A DNA stretch of 56,269 bases from Cytophagaceae bacterium. GTDB lineage: Bacteria > Bacteroidota > Bacteroidia > Cytophagales > Spirosomataceae. Positions 32,818 to 40,496 of this stretch are shown piece by piece (position 1 is the stretch's first letter; each line of letters begins with the position of its first letter). The notes under the pieces are model-generated. The model ran no database searches. It was given only the letters and a program-made list of their open reading frames with translations, and had not been told where the DNA came from. Location: NCBI GenBank assembly GCA_947494535.1, contig CANLVU010000005.1:1-56269 (forward strand), written 5' to 3'. A program made the translations under genes and the position numbers.

Positions 32818-34914
32818 ATGAAACACCTTTTATTAATACTCTTCACTTTTTCTTTATTTGCCCAAAGTCCTAAAGAGAAAATTCAAGTCACAGATTTATT
32901 AAAGATCAAAACAGGTGGAAAACCTAGTCTAGCTCCTAAAGGAAATCAATTTATATATACTGTTACATCGATTGTAGATGATTCTGATAAGAAGAATAAT
33001 TTTGTGTACCAGACACATTTGTATCTAGGAAACCTTCAAACAGGTGAATCGAGAGTCTTAACTTCAGGTAAGAATTCTATTTCATCTCCCACTTGGAGTC
33101 CAGATGGAAGTAAAATTGCCTTTTCTAGAGATATGGGTTCTAAATCCCAGGTGTATGTATTGGATTTAGCAGGAGGGGAGCCTCAGGCGATTACAAACTT
33201 ACCTTTCTCGGTTTCCAATCCAGTTTGGTCTGCATCGGGGCAGGAAATTTATTTCCAATCCTCTTTTACTGTTAGCCAATTTTTAATGGATTCCGTCTAT
33301 AACAAGAAAGGTTTAGTGCCTTCATGGACTTTGGAAAAACCATTGCTTACTGGTACTTCGAAGAAATCAAAGGCAAATCCTAACGGAAGTATCGACGAAG
33401 TACGCGCTTATTTAACCCAGAATGAGGTAGACAAAAAAGCTAAGGTTATCAATCGTTTAAATTTCCAAGAAGAGAGTACCACCACTTCTGAGATTTCGTT
33501 ACCAGCCTATTTTAAAACCAATTTATCTGGTAAAACCGTTTTATTGAATAACCCTTTCACACGTTGGTCAGATGTGGAAATAGCTTCTAATGGTATGTAT
33601 GCTGTTATTCCAGCGGATTCATTGGCACATCCTGACAAGGTGTTGGATTCTTATATTGGATTAGGGTCTAACGTGATCTACCAAAAAGTGGGTCACCGCA
33701 TGTCTAATCTATCTTTATCACCTTCAGAAAAATGGGTAGCCTTTCAAGAGACGAAGTCGACAGGTGTACAAAATGGATCTTTGCAAATAATTTCCACATC
33801 GAGTTCTAGTTCTATTATTAAGGTCCCACTTGATCGGGTTATTACACAAGTTAAGTGGTCATCCGATGAGACTAAGCTGTATTTTACGGCTCAAAATCAG
33901 GGAGGAGCACCCCTTTATTCATTTGACATAGCCACTAAACAGGTGAAGCAAATAACAGATAATAACACGGGGATTTTGGGATTTGATGTCACAAACTCGG
34001 GGTTCATCTATGCCAAAACAAGCATTGAGAATCCATCCGAAATTTACCAGCAAATGGCTGATTCCGTGAGAACCTTCACTTCTCTAAATACTGGCTGGTT
34101 AGCTTCGAAAAGTATTGTTCGTCCTACTAAACATACCTTTACTAATTCCAAAGGCTTAAAAGTGGATTATTGGGTAATGAAACCAACTGATTTTGAAGCT
34201 GGAAAGAAATATCCAGTTGTACTAGAGATTCACGGCGGTCCTTCTGCCATGTGGGGTACAGGAGAAGCAAGTATGTGGCATGAGTTTCAGTATTACGCTG
34301 CCAAAGGAATGGGTATCGTATATGCGAATCCTCGCGGATCTGGTGGTTACGGTTCGGAATTCTTAGCAGCTAATGTGAAAGATTGGGGTGCTGGTCCTAC
34401 GTCCGATGTGATGAAAGCATTAGATCTGACCATTGCTGAAGGTTGGGCAGATACGACACAGTTAGCTGTGACAGGTGGATCCTATGCAGGTTACCTAGTC
34501 ACTTGGATTGTTGGTCATACAAATCGATTTAAAGTCGCTTGCTCGCAAAGAGGTGTTTATGAGCTTTCAACCTTTATGGGAGAAGGAAATGCCTGGCGTT
34601 TAGTGCCAAATTATTTTGGAGGCTATCCATGGGAAAAAGCAACAAAAGCAATTTTAGATCGCGAATCACCTTATACGTATGTGCAAAACATCAAAACCCC
34701 TTTGCTAATTTTCCATGGAGAAAATGATTTGCGTACAGGTGTGATTCAAAGTGAAATGCTGTACAAAAGCTTAAAAGTATTAGGTCGTGACGTTGAATAT
34801 GTTCGTCACCCGGGTGGAACACATGAATTAACGCGTTCAGGTAATAATCGCCAGCGCATCGATCAGATGTTGAGGACGTATGAGTTCTTTGCTAGGTATT
34901 TGAAAATTCAGTAG
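32818..34914 (+). CDS. S9 family (prolyl oligopeptidase-like) peptidase
   Basis: A 698-residue exported serine peptidase. The signal peptide is short (MKHLLLILFTFSLFAQS). Residues about 30-420 form a TolB/PD40-like beta-propeller with repeated motifs such as PTWSPDGSKIAFSRD. The C-terminal alpha/beta-hydrolase domain carries the S9 triad: Ser555 in GGSYAGYLV, Asp637 in GENDLRTG and His669 in GGTHEL. The architecture fits the acylaminoacyl/dipeptidyl peptidase group that acts on short peptides in the periplasm. Transcribed alone: terminators lie on both sides, and a convergent peptidase gene follows. Confidence 0.93.
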   Translation: MKHLLLILFTFSLFAQSPKEKIQVTDLLKIKTGGKPSLAPKGNQFIYTVTSIVDDSDKKNNFVYQTHLYLGNLQTGESRVLTSGKNSISSPTWSPDGSKIAFSRDMGSKSQVYVLDLAGGEPQAITNLPFSVSNPVWSASGQEIYFQSSFTVSQFLMDSVYNKKGLVPSWTLEKPLLTGTSKKSKANPNGSIDEVRAYLTQNEVDKKAKVINRLNFQEESTTTSEISLPAYFKTNLSGKTVLLNNPFTRWSDVEIASNGMYAVIPADSLAHPDKVLDSYIGLGSNVIYQKVGHRMSNLSLSPSEKWVAFQETKSTGVQNGSLQIISTSSSSSIIKVPLDRVITQVKWSSDETKLYFTAQNQGGAPLYSFDIATKQVKQITDNNTGILGFDVTNSGFIYAKTSIENPSEIYQQMADSVRTFTSLNTGWLASKSIVRPTKHTFTNSKGLKVDYWVMKPTDFEAGKKYPVVLEIHGGPSAMWGTGEASMWHEFQYYAAKGMGIVYANPRGSGGYGSEFLAANVKDWGAGPTSDVMKALDLTIAEGWADTTQLAVTGGSYAGYLVTWIVGHTNRFKVACSQRGVYELSTFMGEGNAWRLVPNYFGGYPWEKATKAILDRESPYTYVQNIKTPLLIFHGENDLRTGVIQSEMLYKSLKVLGRDVEYVRHPGGTHELTRSGNNRQRIDQMLRTYEFFARYLKIQ

Positions 34915-34917
34915 GCA

Positions 34918-34996
34918 ATAGATTGTAGATTAGAGAGTATAGAGTATAGATAAAATTAACCATCTCTACTCTTTACTCTATTATCTCTAATCTGAT
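34918..34996. repeat. Degenerate 7-bp-period repeat forming an inverted pair
   Basis: Directly after the S9 peptidase stop, about five 7-base units of the type AGATTAG, AGAGTAT run to about 34952. After a short AT spacer, about five units of the opposite type (ATCTCTA, CTCTTTA, CTCTATT) run to about 34995. The two halves are roughly complementary, so the region can fold into a long imperfect hairpin. The same 7-base period occurs at 41601, also between convergent genes. Function unknown. Confidence 0.6.
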
Positions 34997-35060
34997 ATTT
35001 TAATTAAAACACGGTTACAAATTATTGCGTAGCACAATTTTAACCGTGTTTAATTAAAAT
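34997..35060. terminator. Long palindrome, probable bidirectional terminator
   Basis: Arms of 20-21 bases (34997-35017 and 35041-35060) are complementary apart from one unpaired base, with a 23-base loop. Each arm ends in an A/T-rich flank that gives a U run in both directions. The stop codon of the M42 peptidase gene (35050-35052) lies inside the right arm. The position between convergent S9 and M42 genes fits a shared terminator. Confidence 0.7.
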
Positions 35061-36114
35061 AGCGCCAATCCTCCCCACCCTTCACCTTCAACAAGCATTG
35101 ATATATCAGGTCGATCACCGCATTCATATCTTCTTTAGCGATCGTTTCTACTGTGGTGTGCATATACTTCAAAGGCAAGCTGATTAGCGCAGAAGCAACA
35201 CCTTCCGTTGCATACGCAAAAGAATCAGTGTCAGTACCCGTAGAGCGAGATACCGCTTGTCTTTGGAAATCAATCTTGTTTTCTGTAGCCACATCGATGA
35301 TGAAATCACGCACATTATTTTGTACGGCAGGACCGTAGCAAATAACTGGACCCTTACCACAAGCCATATCGCCTTGTGTTTTTTTATTATACATAGGTGA
35401 TTGGGTGTCATGCGTAACATCGGTAATAAATGCCAAATCTGGTTTTAATCGACGAACAATCATCTCTGCCCCGCGTAAACCTATTTCCTCTTGAACGGAG
35501 TTGACCACATATAAGGTATAGGGAAGGGTTATTTTGTTCTCTTTCAATCTTCTAGCTACTTCAGCGATCATATAACCGCCTATTCGGTTATCTAACGCAC
35601 GACCTACCAAGTATTTCCCATTTAATTCCATTAATCCATCTTCGAAGGTAACAACCGTGCCTACATGGATGCCCATCTCTTCCACTTCCTTTTTATTCGA
35701 AGCGCCACAATCGATGAAGATATCTGCGATGGCTGGGGCTTTGTCTTTGGCAATATCACGCACATGAATTGCTGGCCATCCAAAAATACCTTTTACTACT
35801 TTATCTTTTGTGTGAATATTTGCTCGCATAGACGGTGCAATTAGCGCATCCGAACCTCCATTACGACGTAAGAATAAATAACCGTTATCGTCGATGTAAT
35901 TCACAAACCAAGAAATTTCATCTGCATGCGCCTCGATGACTACTTTGTAGGGTTGACCCGGATTGATGACTCCTACAGCGGTTCCATAGGTATCAATAAT
36001 CTTTTCGTCGATAAAAGGTTGAATATAATCTAACCAAATTTTTTGTCCACTTGCCTCAAATCCAGTGGGTGAGGCGTTATTTAAATAGGAGTATAAAAAT
36101 TCGTTTGCGTTCAT
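35050..36114 (-). CDS. M42 family metallo-aminopeptidase
   Basis: A 354-residue cytosolic binuclear-metal aminopeptidase (glutamyl aminopeptidase/endoglucanase M family), which trims peptides. The metal and catalytic residues are visible: His in VIEAHADEISWFV, Asp in GRALDNRIGGYM, the paired Glu in VQEEIGLRGAE, Asp in FITDVTHDTQ and the distal His in MHTTVET. Length matches the family. A CAAATTTA (minus-strand TAAATTTG, a -7 match) lies at 36144-36151, 30 bases before the start. It converges on the S9 peptidase. Confidence 0.94.
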   Translation of the reverse strand: MNANEFLYSYLNNASPTGFEASGQKIWLDYIQPFIDEKIIDTYGTAVGVINPGQPYKVVIEAHADEISWFVNYIDDNGYLFLRRNGGSDALIAPSMRANIHTKDKVVKGIFGWPAIHVRDIAKDKAPAIADIFIDCGASNKKEVEEMGIHVGTVVTFEDGLMELNGKYLVGRALDNRIGGYMIAEVARRLKENKITLPYTLYVVNSVQEEIGLRGAEMIVRRLKPDLAFITDVTHDTQSPMYNKKTQGDMACGKGPVICYGPAVQNNVRDFIIDVATENKIDFQRQAVSRSTGTDTDSFAYATEGVASALISLPLKYMHTTVETIAKEDMNAVIDLIYQCLLKVKGGEDWRYFN

Positions 36115-36143
36115 AGGTGCTTTGATTTAATATGAATAGGTCT

Positions 36144-36151
36144 CAAATTTA
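36144..36151 (-). promoter_or_regulatory. Putative -7 box of the M42 peptidase gene
   Basis: The minus strand reads TAAATTTG, a full TAnnTTTG match. A minus-strand TTTG lies 23 bases further upstream (36175-36178), a little beyond the usual spacing. Confidence 0.4.
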
Positions 36152-36205
36152 CGTTTTTATTGCATTTTTAATGCCAAAATTCGAGGTAAAAAGAGAGAAA
36201 GATTG

Positions 36206-36213
36206 TATTTTTG
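36206..36213 (+). promoter_or_regulatory. Putative -7 box of pfkA
   Basis: TATTTTTG matches the Bacteroidota -7 consensus exactly, 38 bases before the pfkA ATG. The -33 region has only a weak TTCG. Confidence 0.4.
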
Positions 36214-36251
36214 ACTGAATAAGAGGTCTAAGAAATTTTAAATTATAAGAG

Positions 36252-37226
36252 ATGAAGAAAATAGCTGTATTTACATCAGGTGGTGATGCACCAGGAATGA
36301 ATGCATGTATTCGTGCGATTGTTCGTGGAGCTGCTTACCATGGGGTAGAGGTGTTTGGAATTGTGCGTGGATACAATGGTATGATTAAAGGGGATATTAT
36401 TCCTTTAAATTCTCAATCAGTTAGCAATATTATTCAACGAGGTGGTACTATTTTAAAATCAGCTCGTTCAAAGGAATTTATGACGACTGAAGGCCGTCAA
36501 AAAGCGTATAATCAACTTCAAGAGTTTGGTATAGAAGGTTTGGTAGCTATTGGTGGGAATGGAACCTTTACAGGTGCGGAGATTTTCTACAATGAGTTCA
36601 AAATACCTACGGTAGGAGCTCCAGGAACGATAGATAATGATTTGTATGGCACAGATTATACGATAGGCTTTGATACAGCGGTTAATACGGCTCTCGATGC
36701 AGTGGATAAGATACGTGATACAGCTGACTCTCATGATCGAGTTTTCTTTATTGAAGTGATGGGACGCGATTCGGGTTATATCGCTATTCAATGTGCCATT
36801 GCAGGTGGGGCAGAATCGGTCATGATACCAGAAAATTTGACTTCCGTTGAAGAGATTACTGCTATTCTTCAAAAAGGATTTGACAAGAAAAAATCGTCCT
36901 CTATTGTTATTGTAGCTGAAGGTGATGAGGAAGGGAATGCTCAGATAGTGGCTAAGAAGATTAAAGATAAAATGGGTGAGAACCTAGATATACGAGTGAC
37001 TACTTTAGGTCATATTCAACGAGGGGGAATTCCTACAGCATCTGACCGTATTTTGGCTAGTAGATTAGGATTAGGAGCTTTGGAAGGCTTATTGCGAGGA
37101 GAGAAAAACGTGATGGCTGGTGTGGTTAATAACCAGTTGATTTACACACCTTTTCATGATACGATTACTAAAAAGAAACCTGTTTCAGAAGATTTGATTC
37201 GCATGGTAGAGATTTTGTCTACCTAA
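36252..37226 (+). CDS. pfkA: 6-Phosphofructokinase
   Basis: Phosphorylates fructose 6-phosphate to the 1,6-bisphosphate in glycolysis. At 324 residues it is a bacterial-type PFK with GGDAPGMNACIRAI at the N terminus, the catalytic Asp in PGTIDNDLYGTDYTIGFDTA, MGRDSGYIAI and LGHIQRGGIPTASDRILA. The Gly of the GGxG motif favours ATP over pyrophosphate as donor. The motif that normally reads GGDGS is GGNGT, so the aspartate aligned with E. coli Asp103, a Mg-ATP contact, is Asn103 here. The stop overlaps that of the convergent YdcF-like gene by 3 bases. Confidence 0.95.
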   Translation: MKKIAVFTSGGDAPGMNACIRAIVRGAAYHGVEVFGIVRGYNGMIKGDIIPLNSQSVSNIIQRGGTILKSARSKEFMTTEGRQKAYNQLQEFGIEGLVAIGGNGTFTGAEIFYNEFKIPTVGAPGTIDNDLYGTDYTIGFDTAVNTALDAVDKIRDTADSHDRVFFIEVMGRDSGYIAIQCAIAGGAESVMIPENLTSVEEITAILQKGFDKKKSSSIVIVAEGDEEGNAQIVAKKIKDKMGENLDIRVTTLGHIQRGGIPTASDRILASRLGLGALEGLLRGEKNVMAGVVNNQLIYTPFHDTITKKKPVSEDLIRMVEILST

Positions 37227-37969
37227 GCGAAACCAATTAGTTGATAAATCACGTAACCGCTTATCTCTCTAATTAATTCAGCGAATTTATTGAGGTTACG
37301 TTCTTGAGGAATAATTTGATCTAGGATACCTGAAGGGGTATCCTTTTTCTTTATATCTGCGGGGAAAGCTTCGATTAAAAACCCCTCTTTTAGAAAACAA
37401 GCTTTCGCTCGAGGCATGTGCATAGCAGAAGTAACTAATACCATTCTTTCTTTCAGGAAGGGCTTTAACATTTGTTTCGTGTATACTGCATTTTCATGCG
37501 TATTTCGGGCATTTTCCTCTAAATAGATATCTTCAGGTTTTACACCCATGGCAATCAGTACTTCCTTCACTTTTTTGCTTTCCTGCGTAAGGTCAATTTT
37601 TAAACCTTTGATATTGACATTACCGCCCGTAATTAGTAGTTTTTTAACAATGCCCTTTTTATATAATAAGAGAGGTTGGATAAAACGATCAGCTGTTTCT
37701 CCTGTTCGATATCCTTCTCCAGCTCGCATCATTCCTCCACCTAAAATAATGCACCATTGATAGGTGTTTTTTAGCTTAACTTGAGGACTTTCATAAGCTA
37801 GATAACACTGATTCACAAACCATCCGTTGCTCAATAACAGTAAAACAACTGTAATAAGTAGAATTACACGCTTTGTATATTGACTAAAGTAGGCAATTCC
37901 TAACAGAATAAATATCCAACAAATAGGTTGAAGGAAAAAGTCGATTATTTTAGATAGGATGAAAAACAT
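37223..37969 (-). CDS. YdcF/ElyC-like DUF218 membrane protein
   Basis: A 248-residue protein with two N-terminal transmembrane helices (about residues 2-25 and 30-50). A periplasmic DUF218 domain follows, with the glycine motif CIILGGGMMRAGEGYRTGET, the LITGGNV segment, ENARNTHENAVYTKQ and LVTSAMHMPRAKACF. ElyC and SanA, relatives in E. coli, affect peptidoglycan and envelope integrity; the exact reaction is unknown. I start at ATG 37969, since the upstream GTG at 37993 would leave little room for promoters shared with the divergent thioredoxin gene 41 bases away. Confidence 0.85.
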   Translation of the reverse strand: MFFILSKIIDFFLQPICWIFILLGIAYFSQYTKRVILLITVVLLLLSNGWFVNQCYLAYESPQVKLKNTYQWCIILGGGMMRAGEGYRTGETADRFIQPLLLYKKGIVKKLLITGGNVNIKGLKIDLTQESKKVKEVLIAMGVKPEDIYLEENARNTHENAVYTKQMLKPFLKERMVLVTSAMHMPRAKACFLKEGFLIEAFPADIKKKDTPSGILDQIIPQERNLNKFAELIREISGYVIYQLIGFA

Positions 37970-38010
37970 TGTAAATTTGAGAATTAGTGACACAAATTTA
38001 TTCTAAACAT

Positions 38011-39399
38011 ATGAAAGTAGGCAGTACTGTTCTTTTTATTTTATTTTTCGGGGTTAATTGCTTTGCGCAATATGATATTAAGGGAAAAATAAAAGGTCTT
38101 TCTAAGTCTGAGGTCTATTTAGCACATTATTTTGGCTATAATCAGCAAGTTGTTAAAGATACCGTCATTGCAAATGAATCAGGCGAGTTCCAGTTTAAAG
38201 GATCGGAGACCTTGCCCAAGGGATTGTATTTGATCTCTTTTCTTAAGTCGAAGTATATTGATGTGGTCTTAGAGGATGCGAATTTCTCCTTTTCACTAGA
38301 TACGACAGATATTTTAAAATCCATTTCATTTACAAATTCAGAAGAAAATACCGCCTTTTATTCTTTTCAGCGTAACATGAATGAGTTTTACACTCAATTA
38401 AATCAACCTACTCTTTCTGTAGATCTAAGAAAAAACTTACAAACCCAGGTGCAACAATTTCAGCAACAATGGAAGTCGAAAAATACTGGGCTTTTTGTAT
38501 CAAAACTGATTGAATCTTCCTTTGATCCAGAGATTCCAACCTATAAAGGCGCATTAAAGTCAAAAGCTGATACGACAAGGATGCAAATGTATCAATACCA
38601 ATATTACAAAAAACATTACTTTGACGGGATGGATCTGAGTGATGAGCGTATGGTTCGAACTCCTTTTTTACAAAGAAAATTAGAACGTTACTTTAAGGAT
38701 TTAGTTGTGCAAGATCCTGATTCTATTGCCATTGATTCAGATTGGATTTTAGCCAAAGCTAAAGACACCGAAGTACGTCGTTATATTATATATAAAATAG
38801 CCAGCACCTATGAAAATAACCCTATTTTAGGAACTGATGGAGCTTTTGTTCATGTAGCAGAGAAATATTATATAGGCGAGCCCGCCTTATGGGATACTAG
38901 TACAGTACGGCGAATGAAAGAAAGAATTGCCATTATTAAACCTTTACTTTTAGGAAAGTCTTTTCCTAAAATGCATTTGACAGATGTAGCAGGCAAAGAA
39001 ATTAATATCGCAGCCTTACCTTTTAATTACACGGTAGTGTTTATCTATGACCCTGAATGTAGTCATTGTAAGCAAGAAACCCCTAAACTAGTTGCTTTAA
39101 ATGATTTCTTTAAATCCAAGAACATTGGAGTGGTAGGAAGTTCAATTGTACGGGATAAGGCAGCTTGGAAGAAATTTATATCAGAATTTAACACAAGTTC
39201 TTGGATTAACGGGATTGATATTCACTTGAATCCTAGGACAGGGAAAGAAGAATTCTACACTGACTTTAGAAATACATTTGATGTCTATTCAACTCCAGTT
39301 GTTTATGTGTTAGATCAACAAAAGAAGATTGTGGGGAAGCGTATTCCTGTGGAAAATTTAAAAGATTTTATTCAGTATTTAGAAAGCAAACGTAAGTAA
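38011..39399 (+). CDS. TlpA-like thioredoxin-domain protein with N-terminal DUF4369
   Basis: A 462-residue exported thiol-disulfide protein. It has a signal peptide (MKVGSTVLFILFFGVNCFAQ), an N-terminal beta domain of DUF4369 type (residues about 21-110, with GKIKGLSKSEVYLAHYFG), a helical middle region, and a C-terminal thioredoxin fold (from about 310) with the active-site CxxC in YDPECSHCKQETPKL and the cis-proline in YSTPVVYVLD. Such proteins probably reduce periplasmic disulfides, for example in cytochrome maturation, but the target is not known. I use the ATG at 38011; the GTG at 37987 would extend ahead of the signal peptide. Convergent with rlpA (2-base gap). Confidence 0.88.
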   Translation: MKVGSTVLFILFFGVNCFAQYDIKGKIKGLSKSEVYLAHYFGYNQQVVKDTVIANESGEFQFKGSETLPKGLYLISFLKSKYIDVVLEDANFSFSLDTTDILKSISFTNSEENTAFYSFQRNMNEFYTQLNQPTLSVDLRKNLQTQVQQFQQQWKSKNTGLFVSKLIESSFDPEIPTYKGALKSKADTTRMQMYQYQYYKKHYFDGMDLSDERMVRTPFLQRKLERYFKDLVVQDPDSIAIDSDWILAKAKDTEVRRYIIYKIASTYENNPILGTDGAFVHVAEKYYIGEPALWDTSTVRRMKERIAIIKPLLLGKSFPKMHLTDVAGKEINIAALPFNYTVVFIYDPECSHCKQETPKLVALNDFFKSKNIGVVGSSIVRDKAAWKKFISEFNTSSWINGIDIHLNPRTGKEEFYTDFRNTFDVYSTPVVYVLDQQKKIVGKRIPVENLKDFIQYLESKRK

Positions 39400-39401
39400 A
39401 A

Positions 39402-39935
39402 CTATCGTTTACTATATTTTTTATTAATGTACTTTTTGTGCTTTATATTCTTCTTCATCTTATAGTGTGTCTTGTATTTAAGCCGTGATTTTTGATAGTA
39501 GTTACGGCTAAATTTAGGATTACTCTCTAAAGAAAGTTTTTGGTAAGGGATGAGCATTAATTCATTTTCAAAACCTACGATTTTAATCTTAACCCTAACA
39601 AGACCTATTTTCTTTAGATTTAGTTTTTTTGCGGCTGTTTCTGAAAGGTCAATGACACGGCCTTTTCGATAGGGCCCACGATCGTTTATTCGAACGATTA
39701 CGCTTTTACGGTTGGAAAGATTGGTGACTTCAACTAAGGTATTGAATGGGAATTTTTTGTGTGCGGCAGTTAAGTCTGTTTTATTTAAGCGCTCTCCACT
39801 GGCTGTTTTTTTACCATAAAATGAGTTAGCATAGAAAGAGGCAATTCCTACTTTTTCGTATCCTAAATCTTGTGAAAAAGCATTTAGGGATAAAAATGAG
39901 CATATCAATAGTACTATTGATGGTATTTTTATCAT
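39402..39935 (-). CDS. rlpA: RlpA-family septal ring lytic transglycosylase-like protein
   Basis: A 177-residue exported protein with a signal peptide (about residues 1-21, ending LNAFSQ) and a double-psi beta-barrel RlpA domain. The domain shows GIASFYANSFYGKKTASGER, TAAHKKFPFNTLVEVTN and the conserved VRINDRGPYRKGRVIDLSE with its catalytic-type Asp. RlpA proteins cleave naked glycan strands in some bacteria. There is no SPOR domain. Instead the last 40 residues are rich in Lys, Arg and Tyr, a basic tail that recalls the one on the MltD-like protein at 3-4.5 kb. The gene is convergent with the TlpA-like gene. Confidence 0.88.
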   Translation of the reverse strand: MIKIPSIVLLICSFLSLNAFSQDLGYEKVGIASFYANSFYGKKTASGERLNKTDLTAAHKKFPFNTLVEVTNLSNRKSVIVRINDRGPYRKGRVIDLSETAAKKLNLKKIGLVRVKIKIVGFENELMLIPYQKLSLESNPKFSRNYYQKSRLKYKTHYKMKKNIKHKKYINKKYSKR

Positions 39936-40028
39936 TAAAGAGGTTAGATGATGATAGTAAAGATGTAGGTTTAAATTGAGATTTAAAAATTAGGTATTTT
40001 GGCACATAACTTAATTCTAGTATTTTTT

Positions 40029-40059
40029 TTTGAGTGAATGAGAATAAATAGTAGATTTA
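40029..40059 (+). promoter_or_regulatory. Putative promoter of the PUR-family gene
   Basis: TTTG at 40029-40032 and TAGATTTA at 40052-40059 are spaced by 19 bases, close to the TTTG/TAnnTTTG pattern (last G of the -7 box replaced by A). They lie 29 bases before the GTG start codon. Confidence 0.45.
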
Positions 40060-40088
40060 CACATTGTGAAACCATAATTTAACTACCA

Positions 40089-40406
40089 GTGGAAGAAAGA
40101 GATAGAGAAGAATTATTTTCTAAACGTATTAGGGCCGGAAAGAGAACTTATTTTTTTGATGTTAAGTCGACCCGTTCTCAAGATTATTATATAACAATAA
40201 CAGAAAGTCGTCGTCACCAAAAGGAAGATGGATTCGTTTATGAGAAACACAAGATGTTCTTATACAAAGAAGATTTTGATAAATTTATAGAAGGGTTAAA
40301 TGAAGCGGTTAGTCATGTGAAGAATGAGCTAATGCCCGATGTTGATTTTTCATCCTTTAATCGAGATGAAGATGAGTTTGGGAACAGTGAATTGAAATGG
40401 GAGTAA
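40089..40406 (+). CDS. DUF3276 / PUR-alpha-like nucleic-acid-binding protein
   Basis: A 105-residue protein of the DUF3276 family, the bacterial relatives of the PUR-alpha single-stranded DNA/RNA-binding domain. The core reads ELFSKRIRAGKRTYFFDVKS, then DYYITITESRR and HKMFLYKEDFDKFIEGLNEA, giving the beta-beta-beta-alpha PUR repeat. The start is GTG at 40089, which yields the acidic N terminus (MEERDREE) usual in the family; no ATG is available. It is followed by a terminator and ychF. Its cellular role in Bacteroidota is not settled. Confidence 0.9.
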   Translation: MEERDREELFSKRIRAGKRTYFFDVKSTRSQDYYITITESRRHQKEDGFVYEKHKMFLYKEDFDKFIEGLNEAVSHVKNELMPDVDFSSFNRDEDEFGNSELKWE

Positions 40407-40424
40407 TATTCTATAAAATATTCG

Positions 40425-40454
40425 AAAAAGCCTCTGAGAAATCAGGGGCTTTTT
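40425..40454 (+). terminator. Intrinsic terminator after the PUR-family gene
   Basis: A 13-bp stem (40425-40437 with 40442-40454, one T-G pair) closes a GAAA tetraloop. The right arm ends in five T residues. The A run at the left base could also allow termination from the other strand, but no gene there needs it. Confidence 0.85.
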
Positions 40455-40466
40455 GATTTTTAGCCG

Positions 40467-40474
40467 TACTTTTG
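40467..40474 (+). promoter_or_regulatory. Putative -7 box of ychF
   Basis: TACTTTTG matches TAnnTTTG, 22 bases before the ychF ATG. The -33 position would fall inside the preceding terminator hairpin and shows no TTTG. Confidence 0.35.
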
Positions 40475-40496
40475 TGCTTTCATTTTAAAAATTACT

